DNA of 64,000 nucleotides from Nodosilinea sp. E11 (lineage in GTDB: Bacteria; Cyanobacteriota; Cyanobacteriia; Phormidesmidales; Phormidesmidaceae). Shown in pieces: positions 53,215-62,806 of the stretch. The stretch's first letter is position 1, and the number at the start of each line of letters is the position of its first letter. Location: positions 4,210,001 through 4,274,000 of the forward strand of contig NZ_CP136520.1 of the NCBI RefSeq assembly GCF_032813545.1, written 5' to 3'. The position numbers and the translations under genes were made by a program. Under the pieces are notes generated by a model. That model was not told where the DNA came from. It ran no database searches and worked only from the letters and a program-made list of their open reading frames with translations.

Positions 53215-54468
53215 TTGAGTTCGGTTGATTTTCCCGCCAGTGTAATTCGTTTGGAGAATGGGCTTACCCTTATCCACCAAGAGATTGCGGCAACGCCCGT
53301 GGTAGTGGCCGATGTTTGGGTGAAGGCCGGGGCGGTTACTGAGCCGGCAGAGTGGTCAGGCATGGCTCATTTCCTGGAGCATATGATTTTTAAGGGCACG
53401 GATCAGCTGCCTCCCGGGACCTTTGACTATGCCATTGAAACCCAGGGGGGCATGACGAACGCGGCCACGAGCCACGACTATGCCCACTTTTTTATCACCA
53501 TTGCCGCCGAGATGTTGCCTCAGACCCTGCCCTACCTGGCGGATCTGTTGCTGCACGCGGCGATTCCTGCCGATGAGTTTGGCCGCGAGCGCCAGGTGGT
53601 GCTCGAAGAAATTCGCCAGGCCCAGGATGACCCTGACTGGCTGGGTTATCAGGCGATGTCGGAGCTGGTATACCAAGATCATCCCTACGGTCGCCCAGTG
53701 CTGGGCACGGCGGAGATTTTGCAGCAGCGATCGCCCGAAGAGATGCGCTGCTTTCACCAGGCCTACTACCAGCCCGACAACATGACGGTGGTGATTACGG
53801 GCGGCATTCCCCTAGAGCCGACGGTGGCCATGGTCAAGCATGCCTTTCGAGGGTTTGCGTCGCCGCCGCCCTGCCCGCCCAGAGCAGTGGCCCCGGTGCC
53901 CACCCTGAGTGGGGTGCGCCGCGAAACCCTGTACTTGCCTCGGCTAGAGCAGTCGCGGCTGTGCATGGCCTGGCTCGGCCCCGGCATTGACCAGCTCGAA
54001 ACGGCCTACGGCCTAGATATACTGGCGGCAATTTTGGCTGAGGGGCGATCGTCGCGGCTGGTGCGTGAGCTGCGGGAAGACCGCCAGCTGGTGCAAGATG
54101 TGGGGGCCAGCTTCTCTATGCAGCGGGAGTGCAGTCTGTTTACGATTCAGGCCTGGCTCGATGGCGACGATGTTGACCGGGTAGAGGCGATTGTGTGCGA
54201 TCGCATTAGTGAGCTGGTGGCCAAACCGATCTCCGACGCTGAGTTGGCTCGGGCCAAGCGCTTGCTGTGCAACGACTACGCCTTTTCGACCGAAGCCCCA
54301 GGGCAGCTGGCCGGGCTCTACGGCTACTACGGCACCATTGCTGCTGCCGAGCGCTGTCTTGCCTACGTGCCCACCCTTCAGAGCTATACCGAAGCCCACC
54401 TGCGTCAGCTAGCGGCTCAGTACCTCACTCCCCTGCGCTACGTGTCTACCATTCTGCGCCCGGCCTAA
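53215..54468 (+). CDS. M16 family zinc peptidase (active subunit)
   Basis: This 417-residue pitrilysin/processing-peptidase-like protein has the inverted zinc motif HFLEH (residues 52-56 in GMAHFLEHMIFKGT) and the third ligand region VVLEEIRQAQDDPD. It also has the family-typical ENGLTLIHQE at the start and GRSSRLVRELREDRQLVQDV in the second half. It should be a periplasmic or cytoplasmic peptidase that works with the paralogue encoded 117 bp downstream. Translation appears to begin with TTG at 53215, because an in-frame stop lies 5 codons upstream and no ATG precedes the conserved N-terminus. Confidence 0.93.
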   Translation: MSSVDFPASVIRLENGLTLIHQEIAATPVVVADVWVKAGAVTEPAEWSGMAHFLEHMIFKGTDQLPPGTFDYAIETQGGMTNAATSHDYAHFFITIAAEMLPQTLPYLADLLLHAAIPADEFGRERQVVLEEIRQAQDDPDWLGYQAMSELVYQDHPYGRPVLGTAEILQQRSPEEMRCFHQAYYQPDNMTVVITGGIPLEPTVAMVKHAFRGFASPPPCPPRAVAPVPTLSGVRRETLYLPRLEQSRLCMAWLGPGIDQLETAYGLDILAAILAEGRSSRLVRELREDRQLVQDVGASFSMQRECSLFTIQAWLDGDDVDRVEAIVCDRISELVAKPISDAELARAKRLLCNDYAFSTEAPGQLAGLYGYYGTIAAAERCLAYVPTLQSYTEAHLRQLAAQYLTPLRYVSTILRPA

Positions 54469-54585
54469 GCCCCCTGGGCAGACTATAGTTAAACTGGCCA
54501 GAGCCGCGCTGGTTTCCGCCCTCGTAGTCATCCCTACGCTTGGTTTCCTGCTTCAACTGTTCCCTTCGCTAGTTATTTTTTGCCT

Positions 54586-55869
54586 GTGACAGCTTCTCTT
54601 CTCCAAGCGCCGCGCCTACACCGCACTGTTTTAGCCAACGGGTTAACGGTTCTCGTTTTAGAAAACTCCGTCGCCGACATTGTCTCAGCCCGCATTTTTA
54701 TTCGAGCTGGCAGTGCCTTTGAGACCCCCCAGCAAGCAGGGCTGGTGAGCTTCTTGATGGGATTGCTGACTAAGGGAACGGCCAAATTGTCATCAATGGC
54801 GATCGCTGAAACCGTTGAGTCGGTCGGTGCCAGCCTCGGCACCGATGCCGCCGCCGACTACAGCGTGATCAGCCTCAAAACCGTTTCTACAGACTTCGCC
54901 GAAATTTTTGCCCTGGCCGCCACTGTGCTGCGTCAGCCCAGCTTTCCCCTCGACGAGATTGACCTAGAGCGCCGTCTCACCCTGCAGCAGATTCGCTCCA
55001 TGCAGGAGCAGCCCTTTACCCTAGCCTTCAACCAGCTGCGCCGTGATATGTATGGCGATCACCCCTACGCTCTTCCCGGCGTAGGCACAGAAACTACGGT
55101 AGAAGCCATCACCCAGCAAGACCTGCTGGACTTTCACCGCCAGCACATGCGCCCCGACAATGTGGTGGTCACTATCGTCGGCCGCATTACCCCTGAGGCC
55201 GCTCTGACTCAAGTTGAGCGGGCCCTGGGCGACTGGTCAGTCCCCGCTGTGCCACTCCCAGCCCTCACCCTACCGGCCGTAACGACCGCGCCCACTTGCT
55301 CCGTGGTCACCCAAGAAACCAATCAGTCGATTGTGATGGTGGGTTACTCGGCTGCCTCTGTCAAGCACCCTGCCTACCCTGCCCTGAAGCTGCTGAACAC
55401 CTACCTAGGCAACGGCCTCTCTAGCCGCCTGTTTGTCGAGCTGCGCGAAAAACGCGGCTTGGCCTACGATGTGTCAGCCTTTTACCCTACCCGCCTGGGA
55501 TTGTCGCAGTTTGTGGCCTACATTGGTACCGCTCCCGAGAACACGGCTACCGCCCTAGAAGGGCTGCGGTTTGAGGTTGAGCGTCTGTGCACCAGCTTAC
55601 TCTCTGACGAAGAACTGCAATCGACCAAAAACAAACTGCTGGGTCAGTACGCTTTGGGCAAGCAAACCAACGCTCAGATTGCTCAACTGCTGGGCTGGTA
55701 CGAAATTTTAGGGTTGGGGGTCGAGTACGACCAGCAGTTTCAAGACATGGTGGCCGCCGTGACGGTGCTCGATGCCGAAGCCGTTGCCCAAGAATTTTTC
55801 CGCACCCCCTACATTTCGCTACTGGGGCCAGAGACTGCTGTGCGCCCTGTAGCCCAGGCCCAAGCTTGA
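54586..55869 (+). CDS. M16 family peptidase homologue, catalytically inactive subunit
   Basis: This 427-residue paralogue of the preceding gene keeps the M16 fold (LHRTVLANGLTVLVLENS, GTETTVEAITQQDLLDFHRQ, NGLSSRLFVELREKRGLAYDV). The zinc motif is lost: the HxxEH position reads QAGLVSFLMG. Pairs of one active and one inactive M16 protein form heterodimers, as in mitochondrial processing peptidase. I chose the GTG start at 54586 (VTASLLQAP), which fits homologues; a TTG lies two codons upstream. Confidence 0.92.
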   Translation: MTASLLQAPRLHRTVLANGLTVLVLENSVADIVSARIFIRAGSAFETPQQAGLVSFLMGLLTKGTAKLSSMAIAETVESVGASLGTDAAADYSVISLKTVSTDFAEIFALAATVLRQPSFPLDEIDLERRLTLQQIRSMQEQPFTLAFNQLRRDMYGDHPYALPGVGTETTVEAITQQDLLDFHRQHMRPDNVVVTIVGRITPEAALTQVERALGDWSVPAVPLPALTLPAVTTAPTCSVVTQETNQSIVMVGYSAASVKHPAYPALKLLNTYLGNGLSSRLFVELREKRGLAYDVSAFYPTRLGLSQFVAYIGTAPENTATALEGLRFEVERLCTSLLSDEELQSTKNKLLGQYALGKQTNAQIAQLLGWYEILGLGVEYDQQFQDMVAAVTVLDAEAVAQEFFRTPYISLLGPETAVRPVAQAQA

Positions 55870-56009
55870 CTGTACCCACCGCCATCTAGCTCCCTGGTGA
55901 TTGGATTGGGATGCTGAGGTTGCTGGTCAGTCTATTGTGCTGTTCTGTATGCAGGTGGGCGCTTTGCCCGCATAATGGGGCATCGGCCCGATAGGGAAAG
56001 GAAGGACGC

Positions 56010-56822
56010 GTGGGTACCGGATTAATTTTGGCGCTGGCTGGTTTGTTGGCGGGGGTGCTGGCCGGTTTCTTGGGCATTGGGGGGGGCACGGTGATGGTGC
56101 CCGTAATGGTGGCCCTAGGCCTGTCGGGGGTGCAGGCGGTAGGCACGAGTACCCTAGCGGTCGCGTTGATTGCCTTGGTCGGTAGCCTGCAAAACTGGCG
56201 TATGGGCTTTCTGAAAATCAATCATGTTGCGATGCTAGGCCTGCCTGCCCTAGTCACCGCCTATCTGGGGCAAGCCGTGGCCACTGCCCTGCCAGAACAT
56301 GCCTTGCTAGCCATTTTTGGTCTATTTCTACTGTTCAATATCTACCTGATTGGGCTAAAAAAGCAGGTGATTCGCCAGGCCACGCGGGCCGAAGTCGACG
56401 GCGAAACTGGGCTGCCGGAGGTTGTGCCGCAGCGGCTATCGCCGACGGTGCTGCGCCTGGGCATTGGCGGTCTGGCTGGGTTTTTGGCCGGGCTGTTTGG
56501 GGTAGGCGGCGGTGTGGTCATGGTGCCATTACAAATTTTGCTGCTGCACGAGCCAATTAAGGCGGCGGTGCAGACCAGTTTGGGCGCGATCGTGATTACG
56601 GGCCTGTGGGCCTGTCTATGGCATGCCCAGGCGGGCAATGTGCAGTTGGCTACCGGCCTGATTTTGGGGCTGGTGGGGGCAATTGGTGTGCAGGTCAGCA
56701 CCCGCTATTTGCCCCGCCTGCCTGACCGGGCGGTGACTATTATGTTTCGGCTGCTACTGGCCCTGCTGGCTGGGTATTTTTTCGTCAAAGCTTGGTCCAG
56801 CTATACCCTCGTCGCGTCGTGA
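56010..56822 (+). CDS. TSUP (TauE/SafE) family membrane transporter
   Basis: This 270-residue protein has seven to eight transmembrane helices in two repeats, each with the Gly-rich signature: LAGVLAGFLGIGGGTVMVPV near the start and LAGFLAGLFGVGGGVVMVPL in the middle. The family exports sulfite, sulfonates or other organic anions. The substrate here is unknown. The start is a GTG with AAGGA upstream. It stands alone. Confidence 0.93.
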   Translation: MGTGLILALAGLLAGVLAGFLGIGGGTVMVPVMVALGLSGVQAVGTSTLAVALIALVGSLQNWRMGFLKINHVAMLGLPALVTAYLGQAVATALPEHALLAIFGLFLLFNIYLIGLKKQVIRQATRAEVDGETGLPEVVPQRLSPTVLRLGIGGLAGFLAGLFGVGGGVVMVPLQILLLHEPIKAAVQTSLGAIVITGLWACLWHAQAGNVQLATGLILGLVGAIGVQVSTRYLPRLPDRAVTIMFRLLLALLAGYFFVKAWSSYTLVAS

Positions 56823-56978
56823 GCCTTGGTGGGTCTAGCCTATCGATGGGGTCGTTTGAAAACAAAGCTGAGGGCAGCTAGATCGCCAGTTTTGATAAAG
56901 CCTGCTGAAGTTAGTCTCGCTCTGGTGGCAAGGGGGAGGTAAACGAGCTAGCGTGCGGATGATGTCTCGTGATCTTCT

Positions 56979-57815
56979 ATGCGCCCCTTGTTCACTAGCC
57001 CCCTGACTGTGGAAATGGTGACAGTCTCGCTTCACAATTTGCCTGAGCGGTTGGAGGGGTGCCGCATTGTGCAGCTGTCTGATTTTCACTACGATGGGCA
57101 GCGGCTCTCGCCTCGGCTGTTGCAGCAGGCGATCGCTCAAGTCAACGAGTTGGCCCCCGACTTGATTGCCTTGACCGGTGACTATGTGACCAACGATCCG
57201 GCTCCTATTTTTGAGCTAGCGGATTGCCTGGGCCAGCTCAAAAGTCGCTATGGCACTATCGCAGTGCTCGGCAACCACGACAACATTACCCTGGGCGGGC
57301 GGTATACGATTCTGCGATCGCTCCAACAGGTCGGCATTCGCACCCTCTGGAACGATATGGCCTTTCCCCTAGGTGATGAGCTGCCGGTGGTGGGGCTAGC
57401 CGACTTTTGGTCGCGCGATTTTTGTGCCGCCCGTCAAGTGCTCGATGCATTGCCCTCGTCTCACCCCCGACTGGTGCTTTCGCACAACCCCGACAGTGCC
57501 GAATTTTTAACCCCCTGGCGGGTCGATTTGCAGCTCTCGGGCCACACCCACGGCGGCCAAATCGTGCTGCCCGGTTTGGGGCCTGCCCCCGCCCTCAGTC
57601 AGGCTTTGCGGCTGTCGGTGCTGGCTCGGTTGCCCGTTGGTCTGCCCCACCGCAAACGCCACTGCCTGAAAATAATCCGCCATTGGGAATGGACCTCGGG
57701 TTTGCATCGGGTAGGGCGCAACCAACTGTACGTGAACCGAGGCCTAGGCAGCTATGCCCCAGGCCGTGTGCGTTGTCCGCCAGAGGTGACGGTGCTGAAG
57801 TTAGTGCGAGCGTAA
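56979..57815 (+). CDS. metallophosphoesterase (YkuE-like)
   Basis: This 278-residue calcineurin-like phosphoesterase has all metal motifs: LSDFHYDG (DxH), LTGDYV (GD), VLGNHDN (GNHD), LSHNPD (H) and LSGHTHGGQI (GHTH). The overall pattern, with NRGLGSYAPGRVRCPPEVTVL at the end, matches the YkuE/YaeI group, whose members are membrane-associated phosphodiesterases. No N-terminal membrane helix is seen here. The substrate is unknown. It is a single gene. Confidence 0.9.
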   Translation: MRPLFTSPLTVEMVTVSLHNLPERLEGCRIVQLSDFHYDGQRLSPRLLQQAIAQVNELAPDLIALTGDYVTNDPAPIFELADCLGQLKSRYGTIAVLGNHDNITLGGRYTILRSLQQVGIRTLWNDMAFPLGDELPVVGLADFWSRDFCAARQVLDALPSSHPRLVLSHNPDSAEFLTPWRVDLQLSGHTHGGQIVLPGLGPAPALSQALRLSVLARLPVGLPHRKRHCLKIIRHWEWTSGLHRVGRNQLYVNRGLGSYAPGRVRCPPEVTVLKLVRA

Positions 57816-57920
57816 GAGTTTGAGTTGAAGGAGCTGTGTCTAATGCCGGCTGATCTCAAATTTTGCTGCTCATTTTAGGGATTGAGCTACCGATTCACCG
57901 ATATCTCAACCTTCTGTTGT

Positions 57921-58751
57921 CTAGGCAATCAGGGTTGGACATGGGTCTTCGGAGGCCAGCTCTTGGCTATTGTGCTGGTCGGGGGGCAGAAAACCGACGG
58001 CGGACAGAATGGCTTTGAGGTTAACACCGTCTTCGAGCAGGCTGATATGGCCGCTGTGGGGTAGGGGGTAAATGCGGGGGTTGGGCAGTAGGGTGGCCAG
58101 GCGCTGGGCTTCTTCGAGGGAGGGCAGCAGGCGATCGCTCAAAGAGGCCACTAACAGGGTATGAGCTTTGACCCGGTGCAGTCGCAGGGGCTCTAACCGA
58201 AACTGAGACAGTAGGTTCAGCCGCCAGGCGGTGCTGGCCTGCGAGACGGTGCCGATGGCTCGAATCAATGCCTCGCGATTGGCGACGCCCATGCGGCTGA
58301 GGTCGGCCATCATGGGCAGGCTACCCAGGGTAGACCCCTGATAGAGCGGCGGTGCCACCCAGGTCGTTAGGCTAGCTACCCAGTGAAACCAAGGAAATCG
58401 GTGAAATGACGAGGCCGAATTGACCAAAATTAAATGGCTGGCCAGGGCTGGGGCTAGGGCCACTACCCGCAGGGCCAGGCAGGCTCCAAAGGATTCACCA
58501 CAGAGGTAAACCGGCCTGGCAATCGATTCTTGCCCAATCAGCTGCACCACCTGAGCGGCCATACTGTCCCAGGAGGATAGGTCATCGCTAGGCAGGACGA
58601 GGCAGCGAATGTCAAAATGGTGCTTGAGGCGATCGCACTGGGCTGAGAAGAGTTCGCCACTGCCGTCCATGCCAGGCAAATAGATGAATAGCGGCCGGTG
58701 GGGGTGTTTCCCCGCCGGGGCATAGAGCTTTAGACCATCAGGTTCTGGCAT
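57921..58751 (-). CDS. alpha/beta hydrolase (phytyl ester synthase-like hydrolase part)
   Basis: This 276-residue alpha/beta hydrolase has the oxyanion region FIYLPGMDGSGELF, nucleophile Ser in CGESFGA, catalytic Asp in SLSDRLLPS and His in HSGHISLLED. The sequence is close in style to the N-terminal half of plant phytyl ester synthases and related cyanobacterial proteins. It lies 57 bp downstream of an acyltransferase gene on the same strand, so the two are likely co-expressed. ATG 58751 is preferred to a TTG at 58757. It may release or transfer acyl chains on galactolipids, but this is inferred. Confidence 0.85.
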   Translation of the reverse strand: MPEPDGLKLYAPAGKHPHRPLFIYLPGMDGSGELFSAQCDRLKHHFDIRCLVLPSDDLSSWDSMAAQVVQLIGQESIARPVYLCGESFGACLALRVVALAPALASHLILVNSASSFHRFPWFHWVASLTTWVAPPLYQGSTLGSLPMMADLSRMGVANREALIRAIGTVSQASTAWRLNLLSQFRLEPLRLHRVKAHTLLVASLSDRLLPSLEEAQRLATLLPNPRIYPLPHSGHISLLEDGVNLKAILSAVGFLPPDQHNSQELASEDPCPTLIA

Positions 58752-58808
58752 GGGCAATCAACAAATAGCAGGGCAGCAGGCAATGAACCGTTCAGCAACA
58801 GCCAGCCC

Positions 58809-59561
58809 TTAATAGAAGCCCTGTTTGAGTAAAGTCGCAATTTCATCTTGACAGCACTGGGCTAGCTCAGTGGCTAGGGCACTGGCTCCTTTGCTACGGT
58901 AGCGCGATCGCAGGCGATGGTCGACTCGCACCGGATGTCCAATCAGCACATCTACCTGTTGATACAATACCGCTGGATGTAACCCTGGCTGCTGAAAGAG
59001 GGGCTCAGAGGCGTCAAAAAAGCTCAGCCACCGCAGGGGCACCATCGGGTTATTGCTTTCCCGATGGGCCGCAATTGCAACCGGTACGATAAACAGCTCC
59101 TCTACCGGTGCCCGCAACGCTAAGTGGGCAAATCCCCGTTGAAATGCATTCAAATTGTCCGGGGTCGTCTGATTCACCATGGGAGCCGCCCCTTCTGGGA
59201 AAATACCCACCGACTCACCATCCCCTAACACTTTCATGGCCCGGCGAAAGAAGGCAGTTTGGCCTTTCTCGGGAGTATCTAACGGTAGGCAGCCGAGGGC
59301 ATTGATGACGTTGCTCAACCCCGGCACCTGGCTCATGTAGTGGTGACAGGCAAACCGCACTGGGCGATTTACGACGCTCATCAGCAGCGGCGCATCCATG
59401 ATGCTGCGGTGGTTGCTAACCACAACCATGGGCTGGTGAGGCGGCAGCCGGTCTTGGCCGTGCACCGACACCCGCACCCGCGACAGGGTGAGCAGCCAAT
59501 GAGAGACATCCAGCGGGGTGGCCTTGAGGGGCGTTAGTAGCGGCAGAGGAGCTAGAGCCAT
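58809..59561 (-). CDS. PlsC-type lysophospholipid acyltransferase
   Basis: This 250-residue LPLAT family protein has the catalytic motif NHRSIMDAP (NHx4D) near residue 50, the PLDTPEKG region, and FPEGAAP (block III) near residue 120. It transfers acyl groups to glycerolipids or other alcohols. Unlike classic PlsC it has a C-terminal helical extension and only weak hydrophobic segments. With the downstream alpha/beta hydrolase it mirrors the two domains of plant phytyl ester synthase, although in plants the hydrolase part comes first. The terminator of rlmN lies just upstream. Confidence 0.9.
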   Translation of the reverse strand: MALAPLPLLTPLKATPLDVSHWLLTLSRVRVSVHGQDRLPPHQPMVVVSNHRSIMDAPLLMSVVNRPVRFACHHYMSQVPGLSNVINALGCLPLDTPEKGQTAFFRRAMKVLGDGESVGIFPEGAAPMVNQTTPDNLNAFQRGFAHLALRAPVEELFIVPVAIAAHRESNNPMVPLRWLSFFDASEPLFQQPGLHPAVLYQQVDVLIGHPVRVDHRLRSRYRSKGASALATELAQCCQDEIATLLKQGFY

Positions 59562-59590
59562 TCCAGGAAAATAATCATAAGGTCAGGAAA

Positions 59591-59623
59591 GCTCTGCCCA
59601 TCCCTTTATGAGAATGGCAGAGC
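59591..59623 (-). terminator. hairpin downstream of rlmN
   Basis: On the minus strand, GCTCTGCCAT and ATGGGCAGAGC pair with a one-base bulge and are followed by TTTCC. The hairpin lies about 90 bp past the rlmN stop and 30 bp before the acyltransferase start. Confidence 0.6.
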
Positions 59624-59711
59624 CCTATGTGTCATTAACTTAACAAAAACCGTTGCGCTCAGAGGGGGGCAACCCCACCAATTTGGACGAGATCTCCCTC
59701 TTGGCCTAGAC

Positions 59712-60791
59712 CTACTGGCGAGACGCCCGCAGCTGGCCACAGGCGGCATTTTCCTCTAGCCCTCGCGAGTAGCGCACGGTAACGGCAATGCGGCGGTGCT
59801 CGAGTTCGGCGACAAAACTGCGAATGCTGGCCTCGCTGGGGCGCTGGTAGTCGGCCTCGTCAATGGGGTTGTAAGGAATTAGGTTGACGTGGCTCTGAAA
59901 GCCGCGCAGGTGCTGGGTCAACTCAGTGGCGTTGGTGGGCTGGTCGTTGAGCCCGGCCAGCAAAATATACTCAAAGGTCACCCGCCGACCGGTGAGCTGC
60001 ACGTACTCGCGGCACTCATCGAGCAGCACCTCTAGGGGGTAGGCCCCGGCACTGGGAATGAGCTGAAGCCGCTGGGGTTGGTTGGAGGCGTGCAGGCTCA
60101 CCGCTAGGGTTACCTGAAGCTGTTCTGCAGCCAGGGCACGAATGCGGCCCGGCACGCCCACCGTAGATAGGGTGATGGCGCGTTGGCCAATGCCCACATC
60201 GCGGTTGAGGCAGCGGATAGCGGCTACGACGTTGGTGCTGTTGAGCAGCGGTTCGCCCATGCCCATAAACACGATGTTGCTTACCCGCTGACCAAAGTCT
60301 TCCTGCACCGTCAGGACCTGATCGACGATCTCGTGAACGTCTAAGTTGCGAATAAAGCCCCCTTTACCCGTAGCGCAAAAGTCACAGGCCATGGGGCAAC
60401 CCACCTGGGATGACACGCACACCGTCAGCCGCTTAGCCGATGGAATACCCACGGTTTCAATCACTTGGTCATCGCGCAGCTTGAGCAGATATTTCACGGT
60501 GCCGTCGCTGGCGACAACCCGATGGTGCAGGGTCGAGCGGCCCACATCAACCGACTCCATCGCCTGTCGCCAGGCCTTGGGAAATACGGTGATATCTTGG
60601 AGCGATCGCGCCCCCTGATGATATAGCCATTGGTACAGCTGCTTGCCCCGATAGCTGGGCTGCCCCTGGGCCTGCACCCACGCGGTCAGCTCTTCCAGAG
60701 ATTGACCCAGTAGGGGCGAGTTGGCTGCTGCTAACGTCGCAGGAATCGACCGAGATGAATCATCGGTGGTAGATAGAGGGGTAACAGCCAT
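59712..60791 (-). CDS. rlmN: 23S rRNA (adenine-2503-C2) methyltransferase RlmN
   Basis: This 359-residue radical SAM enzyme has the CxxxCxxC cluster motif in [15 protein letters not shown], the N-terminal [14 protein letters not shown] region, [11 protein letters not shown] and VNLIPYNPI, and the C-terminal Cys in ENAACGQLR that forms the methyl-Cys/covalent intermediate. It methylates A2503 of 23S rRNA (and some tRNAs). ATG 60791 ([11 protein letters not shown]) is the start; the open frame upstream is not conserved-looking. Confidence 0.97.
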   Translation of the reverse strand: MAVTPLSTTDDSSRSIPATLAAANSPLLGQSLEELTAWVQAQGQPSYRGKQLYQWLYHQGARSLQDITVFPKAWRQAMESVDVGRSTLHHRVVASDGTVKYLLKLRDDQVIETVGIPSAKRLTVCVSSQVGCPMACDFCATGKGGFIRNLDVHEIVDQVLTVQEDFGQRVSNIVFMGMGEPLLNSTNVVAAIRCLNRDVGIGQRAITLSTVGVPGRIRALAAEQLQVTLAVSLHASNQPQRLQLIPSAGAYPLEVLLDECREYVQLTGRRVTFEYILLAGLNDQPTNATELTQHLRGFQSHVNLIPYNPIDEADYQRPSEASIRSFVAELEHRRIAVTVRYSRGLEENAACGQLRASRQ

Positions 60792-60969
60792 GGCAGCAAA
60801 GAAGGCACAGTCTTTTATTCTACTGGCTTCTCTTCGCGCTGACTGTAAGGCTGGGTACTCGGCGATCCTGCTTATGCTTGAGGAGATACGTTGCTCACGT
60901 TTGTAAAGCCTGACCAATCACCCTCTACAAGAGAGTTGTAGGCTATTGAACAGTTTCTAATCGCAATCC

Positions 60970-61827
60970 CTAGCGACGGTGACGGCTGGGGAAGTTATCG
61001 GGGTCGGTGCTGGGCTTGGGGGTGGTCGTGTTGGTGCGCATTAGATCTACGAGTCCTTCCGTCAACATTTTTGGATCCATAAAGACCACTTTGGAGTTGT
61101 CGCTCTCCCCAAGCTTTTGGTTGGCTTCCACGTAGCTCTGAGCTAGCAGATAGTTGAGAATCTCGCCAGTGTCGCTGCGATCGGCCAAGGCCTTAGACAG
61201 CATTTGAATCGACTGCACCGTGGCCTCGGCCCGTTTAATGGCAGCTTCCTGCTCGCCCTGGGCTTCGAGCACCATGGCCCGGCTTTTCAGCTCTGCCGCC
61301 TGCTGCAACTGCATCGATCGCCTCACCTCTTCGGGAGGAATAATTTCTTGCACTTCAACCCGTGTGACTTTGACCCCCCAGGGCTCAGTGGCTTCATCGA
61401 GTTGGGAGAGCAGGGCTCGGTTCAATTCATCGCGGGAGGAAAAGGTCTTCTCAAACTCCATCTTGCCGATTTCCGATCGCAGGGTAGTCGTTACCAGTTC
61501 TTCAATGCCCTGCTCGACATTTTCAATGGCGTAGTAGGTCAGCTCTAGCTCTAAAATGCGCCAGTACACCACCGCATCTACCTCTAGCGACACGTTGTCG
61601 CGGGTAATGGCCCCTTGCTTGGCCACATCAAGAATTTGTTCGCGCACACTGTCTCGCAGCACGATGTAGTCGAGCACGGGCACAATGAAATTTAAGCCTG
61701 GCTTAAGTTTGCGGTTGTAGCGCCCCAGTCGCTCGACTAGGGCCTCAGTACCCTGGTTGATAATGCGTACTGAGCCAACGGTATAGCCAATGATGATTAA
61801 CGCCAGAATTCCAATGATCGACGGCAC
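60970..61827 (-). CDS. SPFH/Band 7 family membrane protein (QmcA-like)
   Basis: This 285-residue protein has an N-terminal transmembrane helix (IIGILALIIIGYTVGSV), then the SPFH domain (TEALVERLGRYNRKLKPGLN, QGAITRDNVSLEVDAVVYWR, EQGIEELVTTTLRSEIGKME) and a coiled-coil Ala/Glu region (QQAAELKSRAMVLEAQGEQE) with a short basic tail. Such proteins form membrane rings or microdomains and modulate FtsH-type proteases. The start is GTG 61827. It is a stand-alone gene without the usual NfeD partner. Confidence 0.93.
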   Translation of the reverse strand: MPSIIGILALIIIGYTVGSVRIINQGTEALVERLGRYNRKLKPGLNFIVPVLDYIVLRDSVREQILDVAKQGAITRDNVSLEVDAVVYWRILELELTYYAIENVEQGIEELVTTTLRSEIGKMEFEKTFSSRDELNRALLSQLDEATEPWGVKVTRVEVQEIIPPEEVRRSMQLQQAAELKSRAMVLEAQGEQEAAIKRAEATVQSIQMLSKALADRSDTGEILNYLLAQSYVEANQKLGESDNSKVVFMDPKMLTEGLVDLMRTNTTTPKPSTDPDNFPSRHRR

Positions 61828-61903
61828 GGACAGCCCCCAGAGAGACTAAAGGTCGAGTAAGCCTGTTCTACCGACCAGTGTACCGATTTCTGCTGAAAAT
61901 GGG

Positions 61904-62806
61904 CTAAAACTCGCTGCAGGCTACATGTTTGAGCACAGTCATCGGCCCCATCGATTTAAGCAGCGCCAATTGCGCTGGGTCTTTGACCAGCAGCGATCCA
62001 GCAAACCCCAGCGAGTTTACCGGAATCGATTGGTAACTCTCCTGCTGACGGGCCACGGCCATCATCCAGGTGCGGGTGACCAGCAGGTTGTAGGGCAAGG
62101 TTTGGGGCGATTGCTCCCACTTGGCCCCTAGGTGCTCAAGCAGGCTGCGGTAGGTGCTCAGCATAGTGTCTCCCTGGGGGCCAGACTCAGCGTCTAGGGG
62201 CAAAATTGCGTGGCGAAAGGGCAACAGGGGAGACGACACCGGCCTGCCGAGGCTCGGGGCCAGGGTGGTGACGATGGTGTCTAGGGGCAGGGGGCTGCGA
62301 TCGGGGCACAGCGGCGGTGGTACCAGTTGTAGATGTTTGTGCCGCTGACTGGCACCAGCCCGCCGCCCGCCATTGTAAAAGGCCAAACCATCGATCTCGG
62401 CCATGGCTGTGGCTAGGGCCTCAAAATCAGCCAAAGTGAGCCAAGTGTCTTGGTCTTCAAAGGCGCGAGTAATGATCAAAATGTGATGATCGACCACATT
62501 ATATTTATTCAGCAGGCAGAGGTGAGTGGTCGATAGGTCGGCTACGAACAGGTCAGGGTCGTAGGGCAAAAACGGATTAAAGGGTTTGCCCGCAGCACCA
62601 CTAGCCCGCTGGGCCAGATCGGCTTTCTCTTTGCGCACCAGGTTGGCCAAAATCCTCACCAGAAACCGCATTCCCCCCTGCTCCACAAACTCATAGCGGG
62701 TATCGATGGGTTGTAGGGCACCGTAGTCTAGGGCATGGCGAGTTTGCCGCTGAATTTTGCTCCACAGGTCGCCGGGGGCAAACCCGACCTCGGGGGAATA
62801 CACCAT
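61904..62806 (-). CDS. apa: ATP adenylyltransferase (Ap4A phosphorylase)
   Basis: This 300-residue protein of the HIT-like/GalT branch has NPFLPYDPDLFV, LNKYNVVDHHILIITRAFED and GASQRHKHLQLVP, with the catalytic H-x-H pair. It phosphorolyses Ap4A to ATP and ADP and limits this alarmone. The C-terminus YNLLVTRTWMMAVARQQES fits the Ap4A phosphorylase II family. The start is ATG 62806. It is monocistronic, with a long non-coding region upstream. Confidence 0.93.
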   Translation of the reverse strand: MVYSPEVGFAPGDLWSKIQRQTRHALDYGALQPIDTRYEFVEQGGMRFLVRILANLVRKEKADLAQRASGAAGKPFNPFLPYDPDLFVADLSTTHLCLLNKYNVVDHHILIITRAFEDQDTWLTLADFEALATAMAEIDGLAFYNGGRRAGASQRHKHLQLVPPPLCPDRSPLPLDTIVTTLAPSLGRPVSSPLLPFRHAILPLDAESGPQGDTMLSTYRSLLEHLGAKWEQSPQTLPYNLLVTRTWMMAVARQQESYQSIPVNSLGFAGSLLVKDPAQLALLKSMGPMTVLKHVACSEF

